The notes under the pieces were generated by a model. The model did no database searches, was not told the DNA's origin, and saw nothing but the letters and a program-made list of their open reading frames with translations. A program made the translations under genes and the position numbers. DNA of 64,000 bases. Source: Sporodiniella umbellata. Lineage: Eukaryota; Mucoromycota; Mucoromycetes; Mucorales; Rhizopodaceae. Every line of letters begins with the position of its first letter. The first letter of the stretch is position 1. The stretch spans positions 110,478-174,477 of the forward strand of contig JAIXMR010000046.1 of the NCBI GenBank assembly GCA_025677835.1. Direction: 5' to 3'. Below, in pieces: positions 24,222 to 36,926 of the stretch.

Positions 24222-26566
24222 TTAGCTGTAAGCTGTTATTTCTTTATCCATAATTAATGTGCTACTTGTTTTGTTATTATAGATTTCTTCTTCTTCTTCT
24301 TCTTCTACCGTGGAATCAGCCAGGGTATGCTGTCTATTGAGATAATCATCTTGTTTTAACTGCAGGGTATCCATGAGGGTACGGTAGAGGTACTTGTAAG
24401 CCCAAACGTTGCCTCTCATTCGCCGCATATCGACGATATAAAGCCCGGGTAGATTTTTGATTTTGCATAGCTCTATACTGAATCTCACTTCATCTCCAGG
24501 ATCTACAGCGGGTTCACCATACGCGATTGGATCTGTGACGGCCGTATGACTGGGACGACGAAGCAACATACGCAAGTTGGGGTTGGGTTGAGGTAGACTG
24601 ACGCGTTTGGGCCGAACACACTTTAGCTTGTACTCGCCCCCATCGCGTTTGTACTCCAGTCCCATCGAAGCCAGGATTTCTTTGACTTCTACAAACACCT
24701 GAGGGGGCGCGCGCGACGTCAGGGCTTCTTGATCTACCGCGCCGTGATGTGTTCGTAGTTTGGGATCTGCGGTGCGAATAGGCGTCTGTTCCAAGGGCTT
24801 CTTCTTGAACCAGTCCAACAACTTTTTTCCAGCACTCCGATGTTTTTCTTTGGTTGTTTCTGATACCGAAGGGGTGATGGGCGTCTCTGGCGTACGACGT
24901 CGGTCCGTCATCGAGTTGACCAGTAAGCTCAGCGTCTTTTTGCGGGTCGTGTTGGACCGATGCTTTTGAGGCGTGCTTACGCTTGGGCTGGGAAGAGGAG
25001 GTGTGTTTGTACTACGGCGTTGGTTGCCTGACAAGAATTTAGCTTGCAAAATCGAGTGATTCTCGTCAGCAAGAGACATGTGTCTTGTACGCTTCTCTGT
25101 GTCACTCGGCGTGTTACTTTGACCAGAAAGGAAATGAAAAACCTTTTCAGTAGACAGGGTAGACTTGGGTCTTGCTTTTGGCTTGATAATATAACTTAAT
25201 TCATCTTTGGGAGGCGTGGCCGGCGCTGTGTCCTCCTCTTTGGCTACCGGCATGGGCAGAGGCGGATCCAGCTCAATAGGCTGTTCTTCGTACACCACAC
25301 TCTCCTCTAACGTCTGGAACAGCTCTCGGTAAGGACTCAGCCACGGATGGTTCATGATTTCTTCCATCGTACATCGCCTTTCCGGGTCAGGCACGAGCAT
25401 GCGTCGGAGTAGATCGCCAGCTGCTTGGGATATATAATCTGGGAATATCAACGGGGTATTTAAGATGTATTTGTAAAGCAGGTTGATGTTGTGGCTATCT
25501 GGATTGGCTGGGTCATCGTCATAGGGTAAGTAGCCGCACAGCATCGCAAATAGGATCACACCGCAAGACCAGATATCCACCGCAGGCCCTACGTACGCAC
25601 CTTGGTTCATAACAAGCTCAGGCGCAGCATAGCAGGGGGATCCGCATGAGGTAGACATCAAATCGTCTACAGCAGAACTGTATTGATTGGCAAACCCAAA
25701 ATCAGTAATCAGCACATTTTTGTTTTTATCCAAAAGTAGGTTTTCCTAGATCAACGTAAGCACACGCACATATACACACACACACACATATATATATTCT
25801 CTGTATTCATCGGCCTTTTCTTTACCAATTTAAGGTCTCGGTGAACAATACGTTTCTGGTGCATGTAGTGAACACCGCTCATCAGTTGAGCAAAAAGCCG
25901 GCTGGCGTCCTTCTCTTTCAAATAGCGATGTGCCAATATATAATCAAAGAGTTCACCTCCTGTAGCACATTGCAAGATGATTCCAATGTATTTCTCGGTC
26001 TCAATGACATCAAATAGTTTCACAATATTAGGATGATCGATGTTCTAGTGCATTCAAATGTTATTCCTATTGTTCTTTTGCCAGAATAGTTACCCTTAAA
26101 ACAGAGATCTCCCTTTCTACTTTTGTCATACGTGATGAAGTACCAATGCTTTCTTTCCGCATTAACTTGATAGCCACCTTGAAAAATATATATGAGTAAG
26201 ATAAGATACTTTATATGCACATACATATAATATCTATCTATCCATCTTACGCTGATTTATATCTACCTCTTGTCCTGTCTTGATCTCGATAGCAAATTTT
26301 ACTTTGCCAAATTCACCTTCCCCCAGTGTCTGTAGCAATAGATAAGGCCCAAACACTGTGGGCTTTCTTCCTGTTGGTAATTGATAGTGATAGAGCTGAT
26401 AGTAGTACTGCCACCAAGGTTGATTTAATCTGCTTTTTTCCTGTTGCTCGTTTTCAGCTTCCTGGTGTCTCATCTTTTGAAGTTCGCTTGGCATGGCTGT
26501 GACTGAATAGGCTCTTTGTTGAACCCGAGTTGCAGGTGGTTCATGTATAGGAGAAGGGCTGAACAT
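24222..26566 (-). CDS. KIN4-like (CAMK/SNF1-related) protein kinase
   Basis: Four exons: 26566-26267, 26177-26094, 26044-25826 and 25745-24222; 708 residues. Kinase domain at about residues 55-340: glycine loop [17 protein letters not shown], catalytic loop HRDLKLENLLL, DFGFA, and the activation segment [16 protein letters not shown]. The segments [20 protein letters not shown] and [19 protein letters not shown] are characteristic of Kin4/Frk1/Ppk1-type fungal kinases. The central part is basic and Ser/Pro-rich; the C-terminal ~110 residues include a basic KA1-like fold ([34 protein letters not shown]), which usually binds acidic phospholipids at the cortex. In yeast Kin4 acts in the spindle-position checkpoint. 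The C-terminus ends with a run of glutamates. Confidence 0.85.
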
Positions 26567-26814
26567 GAGTAAGTTCTCCGGAAAAAAAAAAAACAAAAAA
26601 ACAAAAAAAAAAAAAAAAAAAAAAAACAAAAACAAAAGAGAGAAAAAGTAAGCGAAACCTTAAATAAATAAAATAAAACACACAAACCAGTGGCCAAAAC
26701 GTGACATTAAACCTTTTTTAGGAAATTAAATGAGCTGGGATATTTTTTTTGGTAGGCCAAAAGAAAAGCAGCCGTAAGAAAGGCATATCCTTCTTTACCT
26801 GCTTTCAACAACCA

Positions 26815-26856
<42 letters not shown>

Positions 26857-27049
26857 CATTAACGCACAGAAAAAACAGGCTTTATAAACTCTTTGAATGC
26901 AACAAGATAGAAATAGCTAAAACAACACAAAGGAATTGTAACAGACCGGGTTGAACACAAGAAAACCGCTTTTTTTTTTTCTGCTTGTGTAAAACAAACG
27001 TCGCTGTCAATGGTTTCATAAAAGTATACCGTAACAAATGCTCTTACCT

Positions 27050-27081
<32 letters not shown>

Positions 27082-28547
27082 GGTCGTTGGGAATTAGCTC
27101 TCGCTAGCCTTTTAACCAAATATGATGTATGCTTTCCAAGTTTATAGCCGAAACATACGTTGCAGACAAACACACCCTTTTTCTATTTTTTTTTTTAAAA
27201 AAAAAAACCTCAATAGAACAGTAAGAGTTATTTGTTTCTACAAAAACAAAGAGTAGGTTTCTGTCTTAAGCATGCCTTTAAGGAATAAAAACCACACAAA
27301 AAAACCGTCAAACCATTTTCTGTAAACTTTCACCTAGTTTGAAGCGGTGTGAAACCACAGTGACTTGTTTGGAGTATTTTTGTGGAGTGCCCTGGACACT
27401 TTCACTTTTAATAGGCTGGGTAGAGTTAAAGCAAAAAAAAATAAAAATAAAGAATGGTGAAACGCTTGATGACAGAAAACCACGCCTTATTTATTATTAT
27501 AATTATTATTGAATACAGTAGTAGTATTAGAGCACCTACAAGATTGAAATGTAAATAAGCTTTGAGTTTCAATTTCTTGTTATTGTAATTCTAAAAACAA
27601 ATTTAGACTTCTTTACTCGGACAGCACGAGACTTTCTTATTTATTTGCATCCATACTGCTACTATCGATTTTCAAGTTTATCGCGTCTTTTTGTTAGCTT
27701 CCTTTGGAAAAAATAAAACCGCTTGTAAATCCAATACGAGCGTGTTAAAAAACACACACACACACATGCATAAGGCTTCATATCTCCGCAAAAGCTTTGA
27801 ACCCTTTAGGCATTACAAAAAAAAAAAAAAGTTTGGAATAAGAAGCACAAGGGTTTTGTGTTACTTTCAGATTTTTGCAGATTCTTTGGTCACCGCGTAT
27901 CTTTGGTTAGAACACAAGGTTTCAGTTTAGAAGAAAGAAAAAAATCATAAAAAAAAATCCAGTCTCTTTCCATTAGGTTGAATACTACCGATAGTAATCA
28001 ACGAAACTAAAGCCTGCACTTTACCTGTATAAATAATACCCGGTCTTCCAAACTGAGTAAAACTCTTGACTGAAAAAAAAAAAAAAAAAGTCTTATTTGC
28101 TCTAATGCACCATAAATTAATCTAAACTAGCTTCTTCGGCTTATTTAAATCATTTCTCGCTATACAATTCAAGGTCGGTGAAATAAGCAAAAGAGGCTAT
28201 TTTTTTTTATTAAAAAAAGCCCTAGGATGTATTTTGTAAACATAGACAGTCTATCATTCAACTTGAGAAAAGTCAAAACTTTGATCTCGCTTGCTACCAG
28301 ATATTCATCTGCATCTTTTCTTAGTAAGATAACAGCTTTATCATATTTAGTTGTGTCAAACGGTATTATAAACGGGAGATTATAATCAATAAAGATGCAC
28401 AGTGCTTTGTCTTGAAATCCATTTAGTAAAGAAAGCGTTTTGCTGTGTGCACCCGTTGTTAGACAGCAGAATGGTTTCTTTTCTTTATTTTTAGATCCAT
28501 AGTAGCTACTCTAAACTGACAATCTGTCAGAATCAGTCTTGGCTCTG

Positions 28548-28578
<31 letters not shown>

Positions 28579-31057
28579 AAGCTCGGCTCTGTAAGTTCAA
28601 AAGTTGAGTTGAATCAACAATGACTATTACAACCACGAGATTAAATACCAACGTCCCTTAATAAGCCGTCTAAATTGTATATCCAACTAATTATAGTAAC
28701 TAAAAGAAGAAAGAATTCACTAAAAACTCCTACACCGGTCTTTTGCTAACAAAGTAGCAGAAAACTGTGCCTTTTTTTTTTTTTAAAGAAAAAAGCAAGA
28801 AACAAATCCAGAGTAACTGCAGCCTTTAAATACACAATAAACACTTGTATTTGCTTCAATAAAATACCTTGCTGGGGGTAACTTTACGACATTATTGTAT
28901 GTACGTCTTTTATTCTTTTCCAAAAAGAAGAAGGGGAGCGACAGATGTAGAATAGGCAATAATATCACTTTCTTCACTTCCCCACCCCCCCCCCTTTCTT
29001 TTTTCTCCTTTTCAAACAACTTGAAAAAACTGATCTGTCAAAAAAAAAAAAAAAAAAAAAAAAACTCTAATGATAACAAAAAGTCAATATTTGTTGACGT
29101 GATCAACCAACAAAAGACGTTTATCTTTTCCGTCTGTTGGTCTATGTGAATGCAACCAAAATAGTAGGTTTAGGAGGCTTCTTATGTTCATTTAGATATC
29201 GGTTTTAGTTCATTGCAGAATTCCGTCTTTCTTTTTGTTTAAAAGTCAATGGCTTGTCAGCTACTTTAAGCCCTGAAAGGAAAAAAAGCAATATGTATGC
29301 ATCCATAGGAATTTTCTGTATCTATCTCTGACTGACTATTTTTTTTTTTTTTCTATTGTATATAATTCTAAATGGTAGTTCCGAAAAAAAAGAGTTTTTT
29401 AAAAGCATTTTTAGGGGGGCCCTGTAGGGATAGTATACGGTTTTGCACACTCCTATAAAAGAGACAACAGGCCTTACATGCGATCTTTCTTTCTATAAAG
29501 TGAAGGGCTTATGTCTGTTTGATAAGACAAAGTCTATCTGTAAAACCTTTCTTTAAAAAGAAAAAGAAAAGCAAGTATATATCTGAATGTTTTCTATCGA
29601 AGCTGAAGGATTAACAATAGAAAAAGTGCACTTAAAAAAAAGTCACTCGGCTTTCTATGTCCCCCTTATCTTCAGTGCAAACAAAAAACAATGAGAAAAT
29701 ATATTTAAGCTTTCAACTACTAAGAATGTATCGATATTCACAACTAGGGGGGACATTTAGAAGACCTCATCTTCTTAATTGATAAGAGTGTCTCCCTGAA
29801 AACCCCTTTTGGGGCAAAAGAGGACAATTTATCTTAGTAATGGTTTCACTAGCTGTAGGTCCAGAAGAGATCTCTCCCTTTGTTTCAATCATTGCGTTTC
29901 GTCTGTTGATCTTTCCATTGTCTCAGCGTTTTTTTATTATAATTGCTATTAGCCCTTATCTTTACAAAACCGTCTTTACTCAAATCTTCTTGTAGCATCC
30001 TATTATTCTCAATAAATCTGTGGATCTGATTTGTTTCTCAACAAATAGACTTTGAGTTACAGCCCGGAGATTTATTGTATACCAAAAGTTAATTTAAACA
30101 CACTACCAAACACACTTACTCCCCCCCCCTTTCTTCCCCCTTGTTTTGTTTGTTTACTATCCATAAAATAAAAAGGAGATGATTTCCCTAGAAGGCCAAC
30201 AATAAAAAAAAAAAAGAAAGAGAAAGGCTTCAGGAACACAGATTTATTATAAAGCACAGAATATTCGGTTGGCCGCTCTTTAGACTACTACTACATATCG
30301 TCCAATAGGAACTCATTGTTCAAAAAAGGAAATATTCTTGTTTTTATTTTAATGCAGAAATTGAAACAGTCTATTTTAGAAATCAAGAAAAAAAAAAAAA
30401 AAAACATTAAAAAGATTCATATTCAAAGTAAAAAGTTATCTTTAAATAAAAATAAATAACAAAAACAAAAACATGGCTTTTGGTAGCTGTAGGGTTGAGG
30501 TAGAAGCTGTCTAGTTGAAATTATGCTATTTAGATGCACACCGTAAAATGCGCGCGTCAGTAAATGTCAAAAAGGCTACTTTGCGAGTGTCAAAAGCGAT
30601 ACACTTTCATCGTCTCTTTTTTTTTTCGTCTCCTTAAAATTATAAAAAAAATTGGATTTTTTTTTTTTTACTCTTATTTTTCTCCTATAATTGACCAAGC
30701 CTCCCTAAAAAGAAAAAAGGTGAGTTGTTTTATTATTATTTTTGCTTAATATTTCTTTTTTGTTTTCTTCGGTTTAAACAATGATGAATGTGAAAGCTAT
30801 GATTAAAATTAAGAAACGGGCCAAAGCGTTACTTTTTATGTGAGACAGTATATTTATGTGCCGATCATCTTGATTTTGTCTATCATTTTACCTTCTTTCT
30901 TTATATCCATCTTTATTTCTTGTGTACATGTCTCAGTCTATTCCATTTATCAACACAAACGTAAAATAGTAACTTTGACTGTTGTTACTCTTGCCGTTTC
31001 CCTCCTTTTTTTTTTAATTTTTTTAATTTTTTTTTTTTTTTTTTTTTGTAGATTCGT
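26567..31057. other. 4.5 kb gene-poor, AT-rich region
   Basis: No gene recognised on either strand. It is punctuated by very long A or T runs (for example 26822-26853, 27056-27081, 28547-28577, 29040-29064, 30386-30404), C runs at 28981-28994 and 30121-30129, and TATA-like stretches. The right part, from about 30780, may contain an untranslated 5' exon of the homeobox gene; a T-rich tract ending in TTTGTAG at about 31051 looks like a 3' splice site. Confidence 0.5.
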
Positions 31058-31510
31058 ATGTTTCGTCCAGTCATCTTGTTCCATAACGATTATAGTAGCG
31101 ACCATCACCTTATCGAGCTCAAGAAGAATCAAGTCAGTGCTATGTTGAAAACCAATGGAGAATTCTGGAGTCATCTGATTATTAATAATAACAGCCATCA
31201 ACCGAGCGGTGGAATCAAAAGAGCGCGTCCGAGCGACGAAGAGGACCCAAAACATACACCTGCTACTAAAACAAACCATAAAAAAAAGAGAGGCAATCTA
31301 CCTAAAGAAGTCACAGCAGTTTTAAAAGGCTGGCTACAGGAACACTCCTCACATCCTTACCCTTCAGAGGAAGAAAAGAAGAGGCTAATCGAAACAACTC
31401 GGCTTTCTATTAATCAAATCAGCAATTGGTTTATCAATGCCCGTAGACGCTTGCTACCCACCCTATTATCAGAAAAACCAAACAAAAGAAAATCAAAGAA
31501 AAGAAACTAA
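31058..31510 (+). CDS. TALE-class homeodomain transcription factor (small)
   Basis: Open frame of 150 residues; the homeodomain fills the C-terminal half: [40 protein letters not shown], and recognition helix [14 protein letters not shown]. The HPYPSEEEK segment contains the three-residue loop extension, so this is a TALE (Meis/PBX/KN-like) homeodomain binding TGAC-type sites. A basic tail ([11 protein letters not shown]) follows. The 60-residue N-terminus is unremarkable. A strong acceptor-like TTTTTGTAG ends 9 bases before the ATG, so the gene probably has an upstream exon, coding or untranslated, not resolved here. Fungal TALE proteins include mating-type factors and developmental regulators; nothing nearby marks a mating locus. 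Confidence 0.85.
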   Translation: MFRPVILFHNDYSSDHHLIELKKNQVSAMLKTNGEFWSHLIINNNSHQPSGGIKRARPSDEEDPKHTPATKTNHKKKRGNLPKEVTAVLKGWLQEHSSHPYPSEEEKKRLIETTRLSINQISNWFINARRRLLPTLLSEKPNKRKSKKRN

Positions 31511-31755
31511 TCCTAAACAGTTCACTCCTCTCTCCCCTCTTTTTTTTTTTTTTTAAAAAAAAAAGAAAAAACATGTCTCAATGGACTTGTTTTGTTAAAT
31601 TATAGTGTAAAGAAGTGTACAAATAAATTTATTTTAATTCACTAGTAGGAATATATGTAAACTTGGGCCGTATGTTTTTATTGTGATGACTATTTTCTTT
31701 TATTGTTATTGTAATTATTATTGGACATGTCTTTTTCATAATTTGTCAATGTGTA

Positions 31756-31793
<38 letters not shown>

Positions 31794-31908
31794 TGTGTGT
31801 ATAAAAAGGTGGGGTATCTTATTATTCTATTAACGGTAAAAAGGAAAGAAGATGCGGGGAAGAAAGGGTGCTATTTTTTTTTTTTTTTTTTTTTTTCAAG
31901 GGAGAGGT
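31511..31908. other. spacer with (AT)n microsatellite
   Basis: Intergenic region between convergent genes with a pure (AT)16 run at 31759-31790, followed by a short GT run, and a poly(T) run at 31874-31896. Confidence 0.7.
31759..31790. repeat. (AT)16 microsatellite
   Basis: Uninterrupted AT dinucleotides between the homeobox gene and the coiled-coil gene. Confidence 0.9.
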
Positions 31909-33839
31909 TTATGCCTTGGTCCAAGCAGGGGCATTCGGATTCAAATAGCTTGTATATCTTGCTTGGTCTTGAGGAATTCGAACTGAATATTTAGAGAGTT
32001 GACCATTCATTTCAGCCGTAAAGGTCAGATAACCATCTTTGGCCACATAATTCTGTGCCCGTTTCGTAACGCGTTGATATTTATGAAGATGACTGTTATT
32101 GTTACTGGCATGACGATGACTGGGCTTGGTCTTTTTGAGCTCTGTCTGTAGATAATCTAGCTGAACCCGATTGATACTATCGATCTGTTTCAACTGTCTT
32201 ATCTCCTGTTCCTTTTCTGCCTTCCATTTCTGATGGTTTGCTTTTTCTTGCTTCAATTTGTGACAGAAACCCTGATGAGCCTTCTCGAGCTCTCTGTATT
32301 TGGTAGCCCACATCTCTGCGTTTTTTTTAGCCTCATCTTCGGATTCCATCATATCCGCCCAAGTGACAGGTCCCTCCTGTGTCAGAGGAGGAGGGAGCGA
32401 TCGCTCTGACTTGGCTCGAGATTTTTCCGAGCAGGTTACGGTAGTAGCCTTTTCCATCTCGGACAAGAGGTGCGTCAACTGTCGGTTGGTTTGCTCTAAA
32501 CAAGCCACATGAGCCTTCATGCCCTGGTGCTGTGACTTCATCTCGGCCCATTTGACCTCCTCCTGTTTCAGGCGACTCTCGACTTTTTCCTTGTCCATTT
32601 GCTGACTTTTGATGATGGCGACATCGATCTCGTGCTGTTTTTCTAATTGAGCCACACGCGCCTTTAACTGGCCACATTCCTTATGACTCAACAGCCCCAG
32701 TCGTTGTTGTACATCCTGCTCAATCCGACTCACTAATGCTTCAGCTAACCCAAACGCTTCATTTCTCTGTTCTTCCCATGCTTGTTGATGCTGCGTCCAG
32801 ATCTGATGCATATAGTCGATGGCGTCCAGTTCGTCCACTTTGGGTCCATGAACAGGTGAATGGGAAGGAGGAGAAGGAGGGGCCATCGGAGCCAAGGGTG
32901 GAGAAGAAGACGGAGTAAGATGAGAAGGTATCTGAGGAACAGGTGGAATCATCGCCTCGGGTTGTTGGGCATAAGGGTATCCATAGCTTGGTAACTACAT
33001 ATGTATAAGTCGATTGTTATGACTAGGGGGTGGTATTTACCGTGGTGACCTCACTTAGTTTTCGAAGTGTCATAAATCTTGGACTTACTGCGCTATGGCT
33101 ACTTAACTCTTTCTGGTATTCGCTCACCAAGGATCGTTTTCGACTCATGCCAACACTGGTCACGTTGTTTTTAGAAAACCTTCGGGCTTTAAGTGAATGG
33201 GAAGGGGGTGTAAGCGCATGAAGAATCGAATCTGCTTGAGAAGAAGAACGTCGGGTACGTTGAGGTCGGACAAAGACGGAAGCTTTATAAAGCGCTTCTT
33301 GTGCTGATAAGTTGTCGGCATCATCCAAGGTCAGGCTATGATAACGGCCTTTTTTTTTAAAAAAAAAAAAAATTAGGTTATGAGAACAGCGCCTTTTCCT
33401 TTAGTGTATTTCTCTACCTGCTTTTTGCTCAACAAGACCGTCATAGGAAGCATGTCGATACGTCAAATAAGGAGCTTCTGGTTCCACTCGTTTTTTGTTT
33501 AATGTTGAAGACTCCATACTTTGCTATTAGGGAGTGAATATCGAGGTGGTGTTTTTTTTTTTGTATCTAGAATAAGCTTACTTGAAAGGAGTAAGCTTCA
33601 TCTTCAAACTCCTCTTCCGTATTCTGGATTGTTTTAAAGGATGCCTCTGTCTTTAGAAATAATAATATACACAAATATTTTCGAATTAGCTGTCCGATGA
33701 ATTGTAATATATTAAAACCAGAAGGGCTGCTTACCATTTTTGTGTTTTCGTTGCTTGAACCTTTGACTTTTACATTCAATGCGGCACGTGGTGGCGTATC
33801 TTTTGAACCCTGAGTGTTGTTGTTTTTTGACTGGCTCAT
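31909..33839 (-). CDS. hypothetical coiled-coil protein
   Basis: Five exons on the minus strand from ATG 33839 to the stop at 31909, about 550 residues. The first ~190 residues are Ser/Arg-rich with possible phosphosites (RTRRSSS, SRKRSLVS). A proline-rich linker (PSSSPPLAPMAPPSPPSHSP) precedes a long coiled coil (about residues 250-480). A conserved-looking globular end contains YVAKDGYLTFTAEMNGQLSK and YSVRIPQDQARYTSYL. No domain I can name. The exon 4 acceptor is preceded by an A-run instead of a pyrimidine tract. The coding call is secure from phased introns and composition; function unknown. Confidence 0.7.
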
Positions 33840-33930
33840 CTATCCAAATTACAATAAAAATCAATTTCTTTGAAAAAAAAAAAAAAAAAAAAGAGTAGGA
33901 ATTACATTTGCTGTCATGAATTAATCAATT

Positions 33931-33966
33931 GTGGTGGTAGTGGTGGTGGTAGTGGTAGTGGTGGTT
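33931..33966. repeat. (GGT)n-type microsatellite
   Basis: GGT units interrupted by AGT, in the 5' flank of the minus-strand coiled-coil gene. Confidence 0.8.
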
Positions 33967-34258
33967 ACTATTGTTGTGAAAAGGAAAGAAAGGTGGAATA
34001 TAAGAAAAAAGAAAAGAAGAAGAAAAGAAGAAAAGGAGAGAACAATGAGATTTTTAAGTATTTGGACTTTCCTCTTTTATAATATCAAAAAAAAAAAGAA
34101 AAAACTCACCATGTTTATGTGTCACGACATCAAAATAAAAACTAATAGAAAACGTGGTTAATGTTACACCAATCCATGCAGGCCATTGGCTATGGTCCAT
34201 TAGGGATAAAGCTATATCAGCACTGTAGATCCAGCCAGACACGCTCTAAGAGTGTCAA

Positions 34259-34292
34259 CACGCTAGAGCTGAATACACGCTAGAGCTGAATT
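34259..34292. repeat. 17-bp tandem direct duplication next to CACGTG
   Basis: Two copies of CACGCTAGAGCTGAATW lie head to tail (34259-34275 and 34276-34292), differing only in the last base, and are followed at once by the palindromic E-box CACGTG (34293-34298). It is about 420 bp upstream of the coiled-coil gene start at 33839. Confidence 0.85.
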
Positions 34293-36095
34293 CACGTGAT
34301 CCGGGTATAGAAAAAGGGAGAGCTTAATTGCTTGTTTTAAATTGTTTTATTATAATTATATTATTATTGTTTTAGCCTGCCTATATGACATCTACCCTAG
34401 TACCCCAATGCCTTAAGACAGCCCACATGTGGAGAAGCATATCAACTGGATCAATTAATTACCCAAGCTCCAATAACAAAAAAGAATTTCTTACTATCTT
34501 TCGTCCCGTGTCTATCGGCCTCTTTCGGTAGTCTCAGCACATTGTTTCCTGTCCTTTTTTTTTTTTTTTTGGTCTTTTCCTTTCTGTCTTAAATGTCGGT
34601 TTGAAATATTAAGTCATTAAACATTTATAGGATGCACAAAAGGCCTGTAAAGATATTATATTTTACTACGTAATTACAAAAGAGTTGCTTAAAACGAGAT
34701 AAATGCCTCTCTGAGGTCTAAATCTTGTCTTGAGTACACTTACAGAAATATACACACATCTATAAAAAGGGACACCAATGAGAATGTAACATCAAACATT
34801 TCTAGTTGTAGACAGTCCGGCCGGTGGACATTGTCGGCCACAAAAATGAAACTGTCGGCTCCAGAAAAAAGTAGCTGTATAGATATTTATCGACAAGGTT
34901 TAGCCTTTTGGTTTATACGCACACAGTTTTGGCATACTGATATTCTCAAGCACCTTAGATACTGTACATAAAACCAAAATTAATAGGTAATACTATCACA
35001 GTGGTTCAATGAGAAAAAAAAAGGACAACAGATAAGCTATCTTTAAGTTATCAGTGTAATTTGATTAGATTGCTTTTTGCTTTTCTTGAGCCATCCTTTT
35101 TTTAAGGCCTGCATGTCTTTGACGCTTTTTTATAAGTATAGCCAGTGCACGTGACTGTTTTAAACAGATTCCTGTATAGGCAATTGCCAGATCCCTATTT
35201 CATTTTATCTGAAACCCACACATCTCCTTCATTATACCGAGAACAACCATACAATCATTCACATTTCTTCTAAGAAAAGAAAAATTCCTAAGAAAGGCTG
35301 TTTAGCCAAGTCATTCTATATGAGCTTTTCAAATACTTGTTTGTTTTATAGCCTAAAATTTGTACGCGACTAACAACAGAGACTATTACCGTGTTTCCAG
35401 TTCTATGTCTAAAATGATTCATTTTTTCTTTTTTTGGCTCAGTTTGACAGGTGTGCCCGTCCAGAAAAAGCTCAGTGCCTGTCAAAACCTTTTTAGTAAA
35501 ATTACAGCGTTTTGAGATCTTTTAAAAAAAATAGTCATTGGCATGTCAAGAAGCATTTTATAGGTGACAAGTATTTGTTGTGTTGAGATGGTAGAGCTAA
35601 TCAATGATAAAAACAGACCTAGATTACCATCTATGTTTTTCAACAAACGCATTTCTCAATCGCACGCTGGACCTCCCTTAGCATGGACTATGCCTTGGTT
35701 TCAGTTTTGAATAGTATGCGTTGTGCAGAAATGGTGTCAGTCCTCTGTCGCTCTTTGTATAATACAGTCTGAGCTTTGATGAGGAGGCTAACTTTTGATC
35801 CGATAGTTGTCCAAGTATAGTTTGCTGTAGGACAAAGAAGCCTGGCCTTTCTTTTTTAATATTCAAGAACCTTTTTTTTTTTGTGCAAGTGCCCGGATAA
35901 GGCTTTTTGTCAAGTTTTTCTTTTTAAAAAAAAAGAAAGGTAAGCCTGTTTATTGGCTGAGACCGTATTTGTTGCGCTTTTTTATGTCCTACAGAAAGAA
36001 GGGAGAATGAAACAAGAAGAGTGCCCTCCTCTTTTCTTTTACCTTAAATAGAATATTGTACAAAACAAACAGAGCGTTTATTATAAAGCGAAAGG

Positions 36096-36926
36096 CTATG
36101 TAAACAGAGCCGAAGTAGCGGTACTACTATAGATAGGGGAGGTTGAGTTATAAAAGCAATACTTATTTACAAAATCAGTGTAGGTCATGTTAGAGGCCAA
36201 GGGGTCTTTTTGCTGTGCAAAGGAAGGCAGGGTATATTCGACAGGAGGGGGTGTCATAATAGGAGGAGAGGGGGGAGGGGAGATGAGAGAAGTGTCAAAA
36301 TCGTAACGTCGGGATAACAAGGGTTTGAGTGTTTGTTTCTGTGATAAGGGAGGCGTGATGACCACTGTATAATTTGAACCTAAATTGTTGTCCCAGTACT
36401 CTTGACCGTTGACCGAGTACCGCAGTACGAGCTGTATTGTTTGTGATACTTCTTTGGTTTGAATCGGAAAAGAAAAGACAAACCTGTCCCAGGATGTGTT
36501 CGGAATCGATTCCTTGAATCCAGCTGTTGTTTCCTTATAGCTGCACCAAGCATCTAGTGTGTAACGTACAGAAACCAACTTTTCATAAGCGAGATTGCTA
36601 GCACGACATTGACCTGCCAGTAGTATACAATCTTTTTGGGTCAATTCATCATCGCCATCTTTAAGCTCAACTTGCTCCATGCGCACTTTCCGTTCTTTTT
36701 CAGCTAGTGAGAACCTGACCCAATTGGTTTTTGTAAGCCGGTAAAGACTGGCCATTGATCCTTCTTTTTGAAGGAGCTTTTGAGGTGGCTGCGCTTTATC
36801 AAAATACACGACTTCCTCTAGAGGCTCCTTAAAGCTTACACTCTTCTTTTTTTTTGGTAGCTCATGCAGTGGTTGATACGGTACAGAACGTTTTAATACA
36901 ATTCTCTTTCTACAGAGAGTAGACAT
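36096..36926 (-). CDS. CBM21-containing PP1 glycogen-targeting regulatory subunit (Gac1/PPP1R3-like)
   Basis: A single exon of 276 residues. Near the N-terminus KKSVSFKEP carries the RVxF-type docking motif (KSVSF) for protein phosphatase 1. The middle holds the CBM21 fold: VRYTLDAWCSYKETTAGF, WDRFVFSFPI, VLRYSVNGQEYWDNNLGSNY; the WDNNxGxNY end is diagnostic. Such proteins bring PP1 to glycogen and activate glycogen synthase. The C-terminal ~75 residues are Pro/Ser/Thr-rich. It has no signal peptide, which separates it from secreted glucoamylases that also carry CBM21 in Mucorales. Confidence 0.9.
   Translation of the reverse strand: MSTLCRKRIVLKRSVPYQPLHELPKKKKSVSFKEPLEEVVYFDKAQPPQKLLQKEGSMASLYRLTKTNWVRFSLAEKERKVRMEQVELKDGDDELTQKDCILLAGQCRASNLAYEKLVSVRYTLDAWCSYKETTAGFKESIPNTSWDRFVFSFPIQTKEVSQTIQLVLRYSVNGQEYWDNNLGSNYTVVITPPLSQKQTLKPLLSRRYDFDTSLISPPPSPPIMTPPPVEYTLPSFAQQKDPLASNMTYTDFVNKYCFYNSTSPIYSSTATSALFT

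Larger units (their letters stand above)
33840..36095. other. 2.3 kb AT-rich intergenic region
   Basis: Contains a (GGT)n-like run at 33931-33966, A-runs at 33872-33889, a tandem duplication at 34259-34292, and otherwise AT-rich DNA without coding signal. Confidence 0.5.

Noticed and set aside
31683..31994. Plus-strand frame through the (AT)n repeat
   Set aside because: Translation is IYIYIY from a microsatellite; no coding support.
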